Source of the DNA: Erythrobacter sp.
GTDB taxonomy: Bacteria > Pseudomonadota > Alphaproteobacteria > Sphingomonadales > Sphingomonadaceae
DNA length: 64,000 nucleotides
Direction of reading: 5' to 3'
NCBI RefSeq assembly: GCF_035194505.1
Contig: NZ_CP136573.1
Span: forward strand, 1,909,001-1,973,000
The notes under the pieces are model-generated. The model ran no database searches. It worked only from the letters and a program-made list of their open reading frames with translations, and was not told the DNA's origin. The translations under genes were made by a program, and so were the position numbers. Below are positions 18,101 through 24,868 of the stretch, piece by piece (the stretch's first letter is position 1; each line of letters opens with the position of its first letter).

Positions 18101-18731
18101 GCAGGACCACGTTGATCTGCGAGGCGGTGACGCCGAAGGACTGCATCTTGACCGGATCGAGGATCACCTCGATTTCGCGGTCCACCCCGCCGAAGCGGTT
18201 GACCTCGGCCATGCCGGGCACCCGCAGCAGGCGCTTGGCGACCGTATCGTCGATGAACCAGCTGAGCTGTTCGATCGTCATGTCATTGGCTTCGACCGCG
18301 ACATAGCCGATCGGCTCGCCCACCGCGTTGACCTTGCCGACCTGCGGTTCGAGGATGCCGTCGGGCAAGGACCCGCGCACGCCGTCAACCGCGGTCTCGA
18401 CCTCGTTGACCGCCTCGATCAGATCGGTGCCGATCTCGAATTCGACCAGCGTCAGCGAGTTGCCCTCGCGCGCGGTCGACTGGATCGAATTGACCCCGGC
18501 AATCGAACTCAGCGCGCTTTCCACCCGCTGGGTGATCTGGTTCTCGATCTCGGTCGGGGAGGCGCCGGGCTGGGCGATGGAGACACGCACCAGCGGGAAT
18601 TCCACGTCCGGATTGTTGGTCACATCCATCCGCCCGAAGCTGACGATGCCGGCGAACAGCAGGCCAACGAAGAACACCAGCGGAATCACCGGATTGCGGA
18701 TCGACCAGGCCGAAATGTCGCGGAGAGCCAT
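15141..18731 (-). CDS. RND-family efflux permease with extra ~125-residue insertion
   Basis: 1196 residues, about 150 more than AcrB-type pumps. Proton-driven inner-membrane transporter. The N-terminal TM1, porter domain and TM2-6 are typical, including GVLVDDAIVEIEN (the paired aspartates at ~402-403 of the proton relay) and, in the second half, SKNSILLIDFAIEEM. Between TM6 and TM7 (about residues 520-645) is an added block with two further hydrophobic segments (about 537-556 and 609-632). The Pro-rich C-terminus is also extended. It pairs with the adaptor gene upstream; no adjacent TolC gene for this pump was seen. Substrate unknown. Confidence 0.93.
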   Translation of the reverse strand: MALRDISAWSIRNPVIPLVFFVGLLFAGIVSFGRMDVTNNPDVEFPLVRVSIAQPGASPTEIENQITQRVESALSSIAGVNSIQSTAREGNSLTLVEFEIGTDLIEAVNEVETAVDGVRGSLPDGILEPQVGKVNAVGEPIGYVAVEANDMTIEQLSWFIDDTVAKRLLRVPGMAEVNRFGGVDREIEVILDPVKMQSFGVTASQINVVLRQVNVDAAGGLAEIGGTRQSLRVLGNSDDAYALSQMQIQLGGGRTVRLADVATVRDGFSERTSISEVNGKEVVNFAMSRARGASDLAVYDAALAEMDKIEAETEGVKFIKLSTTTTYTRSQYESSIWALVEGAVLAVVVVFMFLRDWRATFISAVAIPLSAIPTFWFMDLLGFNLNFLSLLALALVAGVLVDDAIVEIENIVRHMRMGKTAYQASIDAADEIGLPVVATSFCIVAVFLPVGLMPGIAGQFFQNFGITVVVAVLMSLAVARMITPLMAAYFLKAKGMAEHGGGPMIDAYMRVLAWTLDTRRMALRRAGLAAPRRKLLYVPSLLLMVLALLLVTALALFESFTGSVSGAILTGAGIAPVWNGIAGLEIPKAVAQAISSDPTSFIFKLVSKIFEIVQVLLVSGIAFFAGLMTFRLFELPGNGSGRLAEGTRWLTARFYDHRLWMLSIGWFSFLMTIMLFGQIPAQFQPSIDSENSRVEIETVPGTSLAQNRRIVNSVAERLKQEPEVERLLQRTRLGESSAIFVKLYEDRARSSIEFERDLAPVLAQIPDARVRFQSQRAGFGSGRDMTVMLAGSDPVKLEQTAARLVEEMKGLKTLVAPRISADLNRPEIIITPRAKLAAELGVTTAALSQTIRIATLGEIEQNAARFSLTDRQIPIKVRLSQEARSDFNTIGNLPVPTNNGGSVPLSRVADITFGSGPTAIQRYNQNRRVLVGADLAAGVLKGEAQKQIDALPVLQNLPLGVIRDVVGEEQWQAELVTNLIIAIIAGVLLVFAVLVLLYKRLMSPLVNMTSLALAPLGGVLIIWLLGQAQSMPVYIGILLLLGIVSKNSILLIDFAIEEMAKGVPKLEAIMDAGHKRAQPIVMTTIAMTAGMVPVVLNGYFGGGDGAWREPMGWVVIGGLILSTLLTLLIVPAGFSLADGVEKRVGPWLRARMLTYKPGDDTRPLGDVVPDLPFPGLPGGAKPIPARRLPPGGEPAE

Positions 18732-18809
18732 AATTGTCCTGCCTGTGCTTCGCGGGCCCGGCTGTGAGCCCGTGGAGATACGCCCTAAATCCCCGGAGGG
18801 ATGAAAACC

Positions 18810-20000
18810 CTACTTCTTCAACGGCTGGGGATTAATGGACTCGCCCGGATTGAGGAAGCCCCCTGCCCGCAGCACCACCTGTTCGGTGCCCGAAAGCCCC
18901 TCGGTGATAGCGATCCCCTGCTTGGTCACTTCACCGGTTGTCACAGCGCGGCGCTCGGCCTTGTTGTCCTTGCCCACGACATAGACGAAGCTGCCCTTGG
19001 CATCGGCCAGCACCGCGCTTTCGGGGAGCACGGTGGCGGTGAAGGTGCCGCTGCCGAGCCGCGCGGTGGCAAAGCCGCCGGGGCGCAGTTCGGGCGCAAA
19101 GCTGAGCGCGATGCGCGCCGTGCCCTGACGGGTGTTCTGTTCGATCACCGGCGACAGCTGCCAGACCTGACCCTTGAATTCGCGCTTCGATCCGGTCGGG
19201 ATGACCGTCGCCACAGCGCCGACCGTCAGCCCGGCGAGCTGGTCCTCGCTCACCTGCGCGAGCATTTCCATCTCGCCGCCGCTGGCGATGGTGAACAGCG
19301 GGCCGGTGCCGCCGCCAACCGTCTGGCCGCGCTCGACATTGCGCTGGAGCACATAGCCCGAGGCCGGCGCATAGATATTGAGCCGTTCATTGCGCGCGCG
19401 CTGTTCGCGCAGCTGCGCCTCGGCCACCTTGACCCGCGCCGCGGCCGCATTGCGGGTCGCGGTCAGCCGGTCGATATCGGCCTTGGAGACAAAGCCGCGC
19501 TCGACCAGCTGGAGCGCACGATCGAGATTGGCCTGCGCGAGATTGGCGTCGGCGCGGGCGACATCGGTCTGCGCAGCCTGCGCTGCGGCCTGCTGGATCT
19601 GCACCGAACGGTCGATCACCGCGAGCACTTGCCCTGCCTCGACCCAGTCGCCGGCATCGACATTGACGCGCACCACCTGTCCGCCTTCGCCGACCACACC
19701 GACCGGCATCGGACGGCGAGCGGCCAGCGTGCCGGGGGCTTCGATCACGCCGGCCACCGTGGTGGTGCCGGGGGTGATGACTGTCACCGAGGGGGCGGAC
19801 GACCTGTCATCGCCCACCGCCACAGGCTCGCCGCCTGCCAGCGCGAAATAGACCCCGATCGCCAGCAGCAGCCCGAACAGGCCCAGACCGCCGACGATCA
19901 GCCAGCGCGGCACGGCGGGCATGGCAAGCGTGCGCGCACCGGCATATTCGGTGGTCACGCCGTCAGCGGCCTCAGCCCGGATGGTGGTCTCGTAATTCAT
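18810..20000 (-). CDS. RND efflux periplasmic adaptor (membrane fusion protein)
   Basis: 396 residues from the chosen start. An N-terminal transmembrane anchor (about residues 31-53, LIVGGLGLFGLLLAIGVYFAL) is followed by a lipoyl-type half, GQVVRVNVDAGDWVEAGQVLAVID. Then come a coiled-coil hairpin of Ala/Gln-rich helices, the second lipoyl half YVLQRNVERGQTV, and beta-barrel domains. The ATG at 20000 is preferred because GAGGGA lies 6 bases upstream; an overlapping ATG at 20006 is the alternative. Upstream of the permease on the same strand, 78 bases apart, so one efflux operon. Confidence 0.9.
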   Translation of the reverse strand: MNYETTIRAEAADGVTTEYAGARTLAMPAVPRWLIVGGLGLFGLLLAIGVYFALAGGEPVAVGDDRSSAPSVTVITPGTTTVAGVIEAPGTLAARRPMPVGVVGEGGQVVRVNVDAGDWVEAGQVLAVIDRSVQIQQAAAQAAQTDVARADANLAQANLDRALQLVERGFVSKADIDRLTATRNAAAARVKVAEAQLREQRARNERLNIYAPASGYVLQRNVERGQTVGGGTGPLFTIASGGEMEMLAQVSEDQLAGLTVGAVATVIPTGSKREFKGQVWQLSPVIEQNTRQGTARIALSFAPELRPGGFATARLGSGTFTATVLPESAVLADAKGSFVYVVGKDNKAERRAVTTGEVTKQGIAITEGLSGTEQVVLRAGGFLNPGESINPQPLKK

Positions 20001-20056
20001 TGTCATTCCCTCGCCGGAGCCGTGCGACATAACGGTCATCCGTCTTCGAAAGTGTA

Positions 20057-20068
20057 TTATCCCGATAA
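20057..20068. promoter_or_regulatory. Short inverted repeat upstream of the efflux operon
   Basis: TTATC-CC-GATAA, 57 bases upstream of the adaptor start, in an AT-richer patch that on the minus strand reads like a promoter (GGGATAATACAC). RND operons are often controlled by TetR-type repressors binding such sites, but no regulator gene is adjacent. Weak evidence. Confidence 0.3.
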
Positions 20069-20193
20069 GTCACCGGGCGCAACCTGATAGGCGGCAGCAC
20101 CCTTGCGGGCAATGCCTGCATCGACCGGTGACTTGCTCGCCAGACGAAGAGCGCAGCCGCCGGTTCCCGACGGGAACGCAAATCCCGTCCGGT

Positions 20194-20463
20194 TCAGCGC
20201 AGACGGCCACGCTTGATGAGGTTGACGATGCCCAGCAGCACGCTGGCCCCGAGGACCGCGATGCCAAGGCCGCTCGGCGAAAATTCCTGGACGGAGCCGC
20301 TCACGCCCATCAACGGGCCGGCGATCGCATTGCCGATCACCGAGCCGACGCAGCCGACGACGATATTGGCGACAATGCCCATCGAAGCGTCACGCTTCAT
20401 CAGCAGGCTGGCAAGCCAGCCCGCCACGCCACCGACGATCAATGCGATAATCCACCCGAGCAT
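20194..20463 (-). CDS. GlsB/YeaQ/YmgE-family stress membrane protein
   Basis: 89 residues, three hydrophobic segments: 2-20 (GWIIALIVGGVAGWLASLL), 27-49 and 65-83. The start MLGWIIALIVGGVAGWLAS and the G-rich second helix are diagnostic of the transglycosylase-associated / GlsB family, small inner-membrane proteins induced by stress. Molecular function is not known. It stands alone between sciP and the efflux operon. Confidence 0.92.
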   Translation of the reverse strand: MLGWIIALIVGGVAGWLASLLMKRDASMGIVANIVVGCVGSVIGNAIAGPLMGVSGSVQEFSPSGLGIAVLGASVLLGIVNLIKRGRLR

Positions 20464-20551
20464 GGCATCCCTCCCCGTGACGCGGCCGGTGCGGGCCGCG
20501 TTTGCGGGGAAGGATTTAACGGGTTTGCTGCGGTAAGGCCACAGGTTGCGG

Positions 20552-20571
20552 GGCGCGCACGGCTGCGCGCC
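20552..20571 (-). terminator. Hairpin after sciP
   Basis: A 7-bp GC-only stem, GGCGCGC with GCGCGCC and a 6-base loop, lies just after the sciP stop. There is no clear T tract on the minus strand, so it may be a processing or Rho-assisted end rather than an intrinsic terminator. Confidence 0.4.
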
Positions 20572-20577
20572 GCCGGA

Positions 20578-20877
20578 TCAGTACTTCAGCTGGCGCTGGT
20601 AGAGATCGCGGTAGTGCTGGATCTTGGTGACGCGCAGGCCATGCATGCCCGAGCGATCCACCGCACGCTGCCACGAGGCGAACTCTTCGAGCGTCAGGCC
20701 ATAGCGGGCCAGCGCCTCGTCGAGCGTGAGCAGGCCGCCACTGACGGCAGCGACAACCTCGGCCTTGCGCCGCACGACCCATCGCTTGGTATCGGGCGAG
20801 GGCAGATCGGCAAGCGTCAGCGGCTCGCCAAGCGGGCCGATAACCTGTGCGGGGCGGATGTCCTGGTTTTCAATCAT
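20578..20877 (-). CDS. sciP: SciP-type cell-cycle regulator (DUF1153)
   Basis: 99 residues. A helix-turn-helix protein whose Caulobacter homologue binds CtrA and blocks transcription of CtrA-activated genes. The conserved block KRWVVRRKAEVVAAVSGGLL, then LTLDEALARYGLTLEEFASWQRAVDRSGMHGLRVTKIQHYR, covers residues ~31-92 and matches the family closely. It starts in a 4-base overlap (ATGA) with the upstream hypothetical gene, so translation is probably coupled. An 18-bp inverted repeat lies ~110 bases upstream, inside that gene. Confidence 0.93.
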   Translation of the reverse strand: MIENQDIRPAQVIGPLGEPLTLADLPSPDTKRWVVRRKAEVVAAVSGGLLTLDEALARYGLTLEEFASWQRAVDRSGMHGLRVTKIQHYRDLYQRQLKY

Positions 20878-21329
20878 TGCCTGTCTCTTGCATCGCCAAA
20901 GGGCTGCCCTGCATCACCGGTCGCATCGCCAAGCGATACGCCAGCCTTGCCGAACGCCGTGCGTGTGCACTCCATGCCATCCTCCACTTTAGAACAGTCT
21001 AAAGCTTCGAGGTTAACATCGGGTTCGTTATCATCGATCATCGCGAAGTAGCTTGCGGCGGCATCGCCGAAACTGCCTGCGACAGCTTCGATCCGGCCTG
21101 CCGATTCGCTCCGCAGCAGCAGCCGCAGATCGCGCGCGGCATTGAGCCTTGCGGTGATCTCGCTCCATTCCACCGCCCGCAGCGCATCGCCTGCGCGGCG
21201 GGTGGACCGCGGCTCGAATCGCTCCCCAGACACGCCGCCGCCACCGAGGCGAAGGCGCGCAGCCTCCTCGGTCCGCCGCTGGAGCGGGGGCCGGAAGGCG
21301 GCAGAAACGGGGTCGGCTTTCTCGAACAT
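20874..21329 (-). CDS. Hypothetical protein upstream of sciP
   Basis: 151 residues, no motif recognised. The N-terminal half is rich in Arg and Ala; the middle (about 55-95) looks helical; the C-terminal third (DDNEPDVNLEALDCSKVEDGMECTR) is acidic with two cysteines. Support for coding is the exact ATGA overlap with sciP and the absence of another gene here. Other frames are also open over part of the stretch. The 3' end is less GC-rich than its neighbours and contains a palindrome (20987-21004). Confidence 0.55.
   Translation of the reverse strand: MFEKADPVSAAFRPPLQRRTEEAARLRLGGGGVSGERFEPRSTRRAGDALRAVEWSEITARLNAARDLRLLLRSESAGRIEAVAGSFGDAAASYFAMIDDNEPDVNLEALDCSKVEDGMECTRTAFGKAGVSLGDATGDAGQPFGDARDRQ
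20987..21004. promoter_or_regulatory. 18-bp inverted repeat upstream of sciP
   Basis: CTTTAGA-ACAG-TCTAAAG: perfect 7-bp arms around a 4-base spacer, ~110 bases before the sciP start and inside the 3' end of the upstream hypothetical gene. It looks like a repressor operator (compare TTTAGAA-N-TTCTAAA boxes of iron regulators in alphaproteobacteria, an imperfect match). Could control an internal sciP promoter. Confidence 0.4.
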
Positions 21330-21500
21330 GGGAGCCTGTCATAGGGCCAGTGCGTCAAGATCGGGTAAAACCGCCATTTACCCCGCCTTAGGATTAGTCC
21401 GGTCGCGGCGGAAAGATTGGTAAACGAACGCGGGGCCCAAAGCTTGATGCGGCGGCACTGGCGAAAGCGCCCCTGCATCGCTATAGGCGCCCGCATTCCC

Positions 21501-22670
21501 ATGGATACGCCAACCGCCCTGAAGGCCGCCCCGATTGCCGGGCCTGATGCCGCCGCCCTGTTCGATCTGCCGCGCCCTGCGGCCGAGTGCCGGATTGTCG
21601 TGGCGATGAGCGGCGGGGTCGATTCCTCGGTGGTCGCCGCGCTCGCCGCCGCCAGCGGCGCGGAAGTGATCGGCATCACGCTCCAGCTTTATGATTATGG
21701 CGCTGCCACAGGCCGCAAGGGCGCGTGCTGCGCGGGCGACGATATCCTTGATGCGCGCGCCGTGGCCGACCGGCTCGGCATTGCGCATTACGTGTTCGAT
21801 CATGAAACCGCCTTCCGCGAGGAAGTGGTCGAGCAGTTCGCTGACGAATATCTCGCCGGACGCACGCCGGTGCCCTGCATCCGCTGCAACATGGGGCCGA
21901 AATTCACCGATCTGTTCCGCATGGCGCGCGAACTGGGTGCGGATTGCCTTGCGACCGGACATTATGTGCGCCGGGTGATGAGTGCCGATGGCCCGCAGCT
22001 GCACCGCGCCTTCGATCCGGCGCGCGACCAGTCCTATTTTCTCTACGGCACCACCGAAGCCCAGCTCGATTACCTGCGCTTTCCCTTGGGCGGGATGCCC
22101 AAGCCGCAGGTGCGCGAGCTGGCTGAAGCGGCGGGGCTCAGGAACGCGGCCAAGCCGGATTCGCAGGACATCTGCTTCGTGCCGGACGGGAATTACGCCA
22201 AGATCGTCACCAAGGTGCGGCCCGAGGGCGCGGCTCCCGGCCAGATCGTCCACGCCGCGACCGGCGCGGTGCTGGGCGAGCACAAGGGCATCGTCCACTT
22301 CACCGTCGGCCAGCGCAAGGGTCTCGAAATCGGCGGCCAGCCCGAACCGCTCTATGTGATCGGGCTTGATGCGCCGAGCCGCGAAGTGCGGGTCGGCCCC
22401 AAGCGGATGCTGGCCGTCAGCGCCGCACAGCTGACCGAGACCAACCGCATCGGTCCGGTGCCGGATGTGCCGCTCACGGCAAAGGTGAGGAGCCTCGCCA
22501 AGCCCGTGCCGGTGGTGCTGGAAGGCGCACTGGGGGATGGCGCTGCGGTCACGATCCGCTTCGCCGAGCCCGAATTCGGCGTTGCGCCCGGTCAGGCAGC
22601 GGTGATCTATGCGGGCGAGCGGGTGATCGGCGGCGGATGGATCGGCGCGACCGAGAAAGTGGCCGGATAG
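21501..22670 (+). CDS. mnmA: tRNA-specific 2-thiouridylase
   Basis: 389 residues. Forms s2U at wobble position 34 of tRNA-Lys/Glu/Gln using sulfur relayed from IscS. The PP-loop ATPase motif AMSGGVDSS is near residues 36-44. Catalytic cysteines are in the TPVPCIRCN segment (~120-127) and the second in DSQDICFVPDG (~225). The ATG 21501 is preferred to an upstream in-frame start at 21417, which would add a non-conserved leader. Divergent from the sciP pair. Confidence 0.95.
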   Translation: MDTPTALKAAPIAGPDAAALFDLPRPAAECRIVVAMSGGVDSSVVAALAAASGAEVIGITLQLYDYGAATGRKGACCAGDDILDARAVADRLGIAHYVFDHETAFREEVVEQFADEYLAGRTPVPCIRCNMGPKFTDLFRMARELGADCLATGHYVRRVMSADGPQLHRAFDPARDQSYFLYGTTEAQLDYLRFPLGGMPKPQVRELAEAAGLRNAAKPDSQDICFVPDGNYAKIVTKVRPEGAAPGQIVHAATGAVLGEHKGIVHFTVGQRKGLEIGGQPEPLYVIGLDAPSREVRVGPKRMLAVSAAQLTETNRIGPVPDVPLTAKVRSLAKPVPVVLEGALGDGAAVTIRFAEPEFGVAPGQAAVIYAGERVIGGGWIGATEKVAG

Positions 22671-22774
22671 GGCGGTTTTGCCCCCTGCGCGCTAACTTCG
22701 CGAAGAACCGCCAAAAGTTGGGGGTTTTTGATCCCCCGATGATCGGCCCTAGCCTCGCTTTGACCCCCTGATGC

Positions 22775-22798
22775 GCAATGTTTCACGTGAAACATTGC
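22775..22798. other. parS: parS centromere site (ParB binding)
   Basis: TGTTTCACGTGAAACA at 22779-22794 is an exact match to the widespread chromosomal parS consensus (TGTTNCACGTGAAACA). The dyad extends outward so that 22774-22799 is one perfect 26-bp palindrome. It lies in the gap between mnmA and the next gene. ParB-CTP clamps load at such sites and recruit SMC. No parA/parB genes are in the window. parS sites usually cluster near the replication origin, so this region may be origin-proximal. Confidence 0.93.
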
Positions 22799-22823
22799 GG
22801 CCCGCGAGGGGGGTAAGCAGGGC

Positions 22824-23174
22824 CTATTCCGGCCATTTCTCCATCACGCATCCATAGCCTTCGCGGTAGGTCGCGGTCGCTTCGGCCACCAGCGGGAAGC
22901 GGGCAGTGACGCTCTTGGCCTGCGGATCATCGACCAGCGTGACCGCCTCCATGCCGGGCAATTTGTCCTTGGCGCAATCCTCCAGAGAGCGCCCGGCAAC
23001 GAAGCGGCACGAGCACCCCACCCGCGCGGCATAGGCCGAACCGATGCTGCCATAGCCCTGGATCGGCTCGCGAAAGGCCCAGGCCGCCCCGCCCAGCCCG
23101 AGCGCGATGATCGCCAGCAGCCACAGGCCGTAGCGCGGTCGGCGGCTCGCCGCAGAGGTGGGTGATTTCGCCAT
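22824..23174 (-). CDS. Membrane-anchored hypothetical protein with CxC motif
   Basis: 116 residues. An N-terminal transmembrane segment (about 16-34) is followed by an exported domain with ARVGCSCRFVAGRSLEDC, further Cys in GYGCVMEKW, and LPGMEAVTLVDD. The cysteine pattern suggests disulfides or metal binding. ATG 23174 has AGAGAG 8 bases upstream; a start at 23192 would add six residues. It is divergent from a serine hydrolase gene with only 35 bases between start codons, so they share a control region. Function unknown. Confidence 0.75.
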   Translation of the reverse strand: MAKSPTSAASRRPRYGLWLLAIIALGLGGAAWAFREPIQGYGSIGSAYAARVGCSCRFVAGRSLEDCAKDKLPGMEAVTLVDDPQAKSVTARFPLVAEATATYREGYGCVMEKWPE

Positions 23175-23209
23175 TGCCAAGCTCTCTTGCATCGGGAATT
23201 GAAGGCGCG

Positions 23210-24349
23210 ATGAACGCTGCACCCTGCCTCCATAACCGCGCCCTTTTGCTCGCGCCAGCCCTGCTTGCGCTGGCCGGATGCGGCGCCGCGCCTGCTCCCG
23301 AAACACCGCTGTCCGAAGAGGCGCTGGCCGCTGTCACCGACGATGCCGGCGCGCCGAAAGACCAGCTCGCGCGCGAGCTCGACGACGTGTTTGCCGCTGA
23401 AAACGTGGGAGAAACCCGCGCGGTGGTGATCATGGCGAACGGCAAGCTCGCCGCTGAACGCTATGGCCCGGGCTATTCCAAGGACACCCGCTTCGTCAGC
23501 TGGTCGATGGCAAAGACCGTCACCGGCGTGCTGATCGGGATGCTGGTGTCGGACGGCCTGCTGGCGCTCGACGGGCCGGCACCGGTGCCGCAATGGCAGC
23601 GCCCGGGCGATCCGCGTGCCGGGATCACCCTGCGCCACCTGCTCCAGATGCGCAGCGGGTTGCGCCACACCGAAAGCGGCCAGCCGCCCTACGAATCCTC
23701 CGAGGTCAGGATGATCTTCCTCGACGGCCGCGACAATATGGCGCGCTGGGCCGAGGAGCAGCCGCTCGAGGCGGAGCCGGGCAAGCAGTTCGAATATTCC
23801 TCGAACACCAGCGTCATCCTCGCCGATATCGCCGCCCGCGCGCTGACCGCGAGCAGCAAGCCCGAAGACCGGCGCAAGGCGGTGGCGGATTACCTCCAGC
23901 AGCGCCTGTTCGGCCCGCTCGGGATGACCAGCATGGTGCCCGAATTCGACGCCAGCGGGACCCTGATCGGCGGCAGCCTGATGCATGCCACGGCGCGCGA
24001 CTGGGCCAAGCTCGGCGAATTCCTCCGCCTCAAGGGCCGTGGCCCGCGCGGCGAACAGCTGGTGCCGCAGCGTTGGGTCGAGGCGATGGTGATGCCCAGC
24101 CCCGCGCGCGCCAATTACGGCTTCCAGATCTGGCTCAACCGCGAACTTCCCGAAGGCGAGGAGCAGCCCCTGTTCCCCGATCGCGCACCCAAGAGCCTGT
24201 TCTCGCTGATCGGCCATGTCGGGCAATATGTGCTCGTCTCGCCCGAACAGCGCGTGACGATGGTGCGCCTCGGCCATTCGCAGACCGAGGAGCGCAAGGC
24301 GATGCTGCAACAGGCCGCTGATGTGCTGGCGCTTTATCCGGTGCGGTAA
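23210..24349 (+). CDS. Serine hydrolase, class C beta-lactamase family, lipoprotein
   Basis: 379 residues. The signal peptide ends in a lipobox-like LAGC. The beta-lactamase/transpeptidase fold shows SMAK (SxxK nucleophile, in VSWSMAKTVTG), an EYSSNTS segment at the YxN position, and GHVGQY at the HxG/KTG position. The family includes esterases and 6-aminohexanoate-dimer hydrolases as well as AmpC, so antibiotic hydrolysis should not be assumed. Start ATG 23210 follows GAAGGCG and gives a proper signal peptide. Confidence 0.88.
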   Translation: MNAAPCLHNRALLLAPALLALAGCGAAPAPETPLSEEALAAVTDDAGAPKDQLARELDDVFAAENVGETRAVVIMANGKLAAERYGPGYSKDTRFVSWSMAKTVTGVLIGMLVSDGLLALDGPAPVPQWQRPGDPRAGITLRHLLQMRSGLRHTESGQPPYESSEVRMIFLDGRDNMARWAEEQPLEAEPGKQFEYSSNTSVILADIAARALTASSKPEDRRKAVADYLQQRLFGPLGMTSMVPEFDASGTLIGGSLMHATARDWAKLGEFLRLKGRGPRGEQLVPQRWVEAMVMPSPARANYGFQIWLNRELPEGEEQPLFPDRAPKSLFSLIGHVGQYVLVSPEQRVTMVRLGHSQTEERKAMLQQAADVLALYPVR

Positions 24350-24406
24350 AACCAAATCACTGATAGGTCGTGCGAACGGGGCCTATTTCAAACGGGGGAA
24401 ATCAAC

Positions 24407-24862
24407 ATGGAAAACGATGCCGAACTGGTTGAGTTGGCGCTGGAGTTTCCCGCCGATGGCGGCGCACGAGATGCCGGTGGTTGGGCGAGTTGGGAACAGC
24501 AACGCACGCGTTCCTTTTTCGCGGCGACCGAGCAGGCGATCGACAATCGCGGCTTGCTCGGCCGTATCCGGAATTGGACGTTGCTGCTCGAAATGAAGCG
24601 CGAGAACGGCGGCTTTGCGGGTACCTGGACATGCTCGGTGGAGACCAAAATCGGCCCCTGGCGATTGGAGCGCGACGGGAAGGCTATCCTCCAGCTCAAG
24701 GGCGGAGGCAGTGTGCTCGTATCGGTTCCCGCGCCGGGGTTTGCGATGGCCTGTCACGACTGGCGACAGCAAAGCTGGTCTGGCGCGCTGACGCTCGACC
24801 AGTTTGATGCCATCACCGCATTGGGTTTTGCCAGCGCCGAAATTGACGCGCGCCGCTGCTGA
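24407..24862 (+). CDS. Hypothetical protein
   Basis: 151 residues with no recognised domain. A GGGGGAAA ribosome-binding site lies 5 bases before the ATG, supporting the start. Several Trp/Arg-rich strands (WTLLLEMKRENGGFAGTWTCSVETKIGPWRLERDG) suggest a small beta-rich fold. Codons are somewhat less GC-ended than the neighbours, and the gene sits alone between a serine hydrolase and phzF. Possibly a recently acquired orphan. Confidence 0.6.
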   Translation: MENDAELVELALEFPADGGARDAGGWASWEQQRTRSFFAATEQAIDNRGLLGRIRNWTLLLEMKRENGGFAGTWTCSVETKIGPWRLERDGKAILQLKGGGSVLVSVPAPGFAMACHDWRQQSWSGALTLDQFDAITALGFASAEIDARRC

Positions 24863-24868
24863 TACCTG

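Noticed and set aside
15510..18767. Very long plus-strand open frame (over 1000 codons) opposite the RND permease
   Set aside because: The composition (His/Asp/Gln/Arg-rich, no hydrophobic or domain pattern) is that of an antisense shadow in high-GC DNA; the minus strand encodes a clear RND pump.
22720..22737. GGGGG...CCCCC hairpin after mnmA
   Set aside because: Five-bp stem with an 8-base loop and no following T tract on the plus strand; too weak to call a terminator.
22607..22795. Small minus-strand frame beginning MFHVKH
   Set aside because: The start is created by the parS palindrome and the rest is antisense to the mnmA 3' end; not supported as a gene here.
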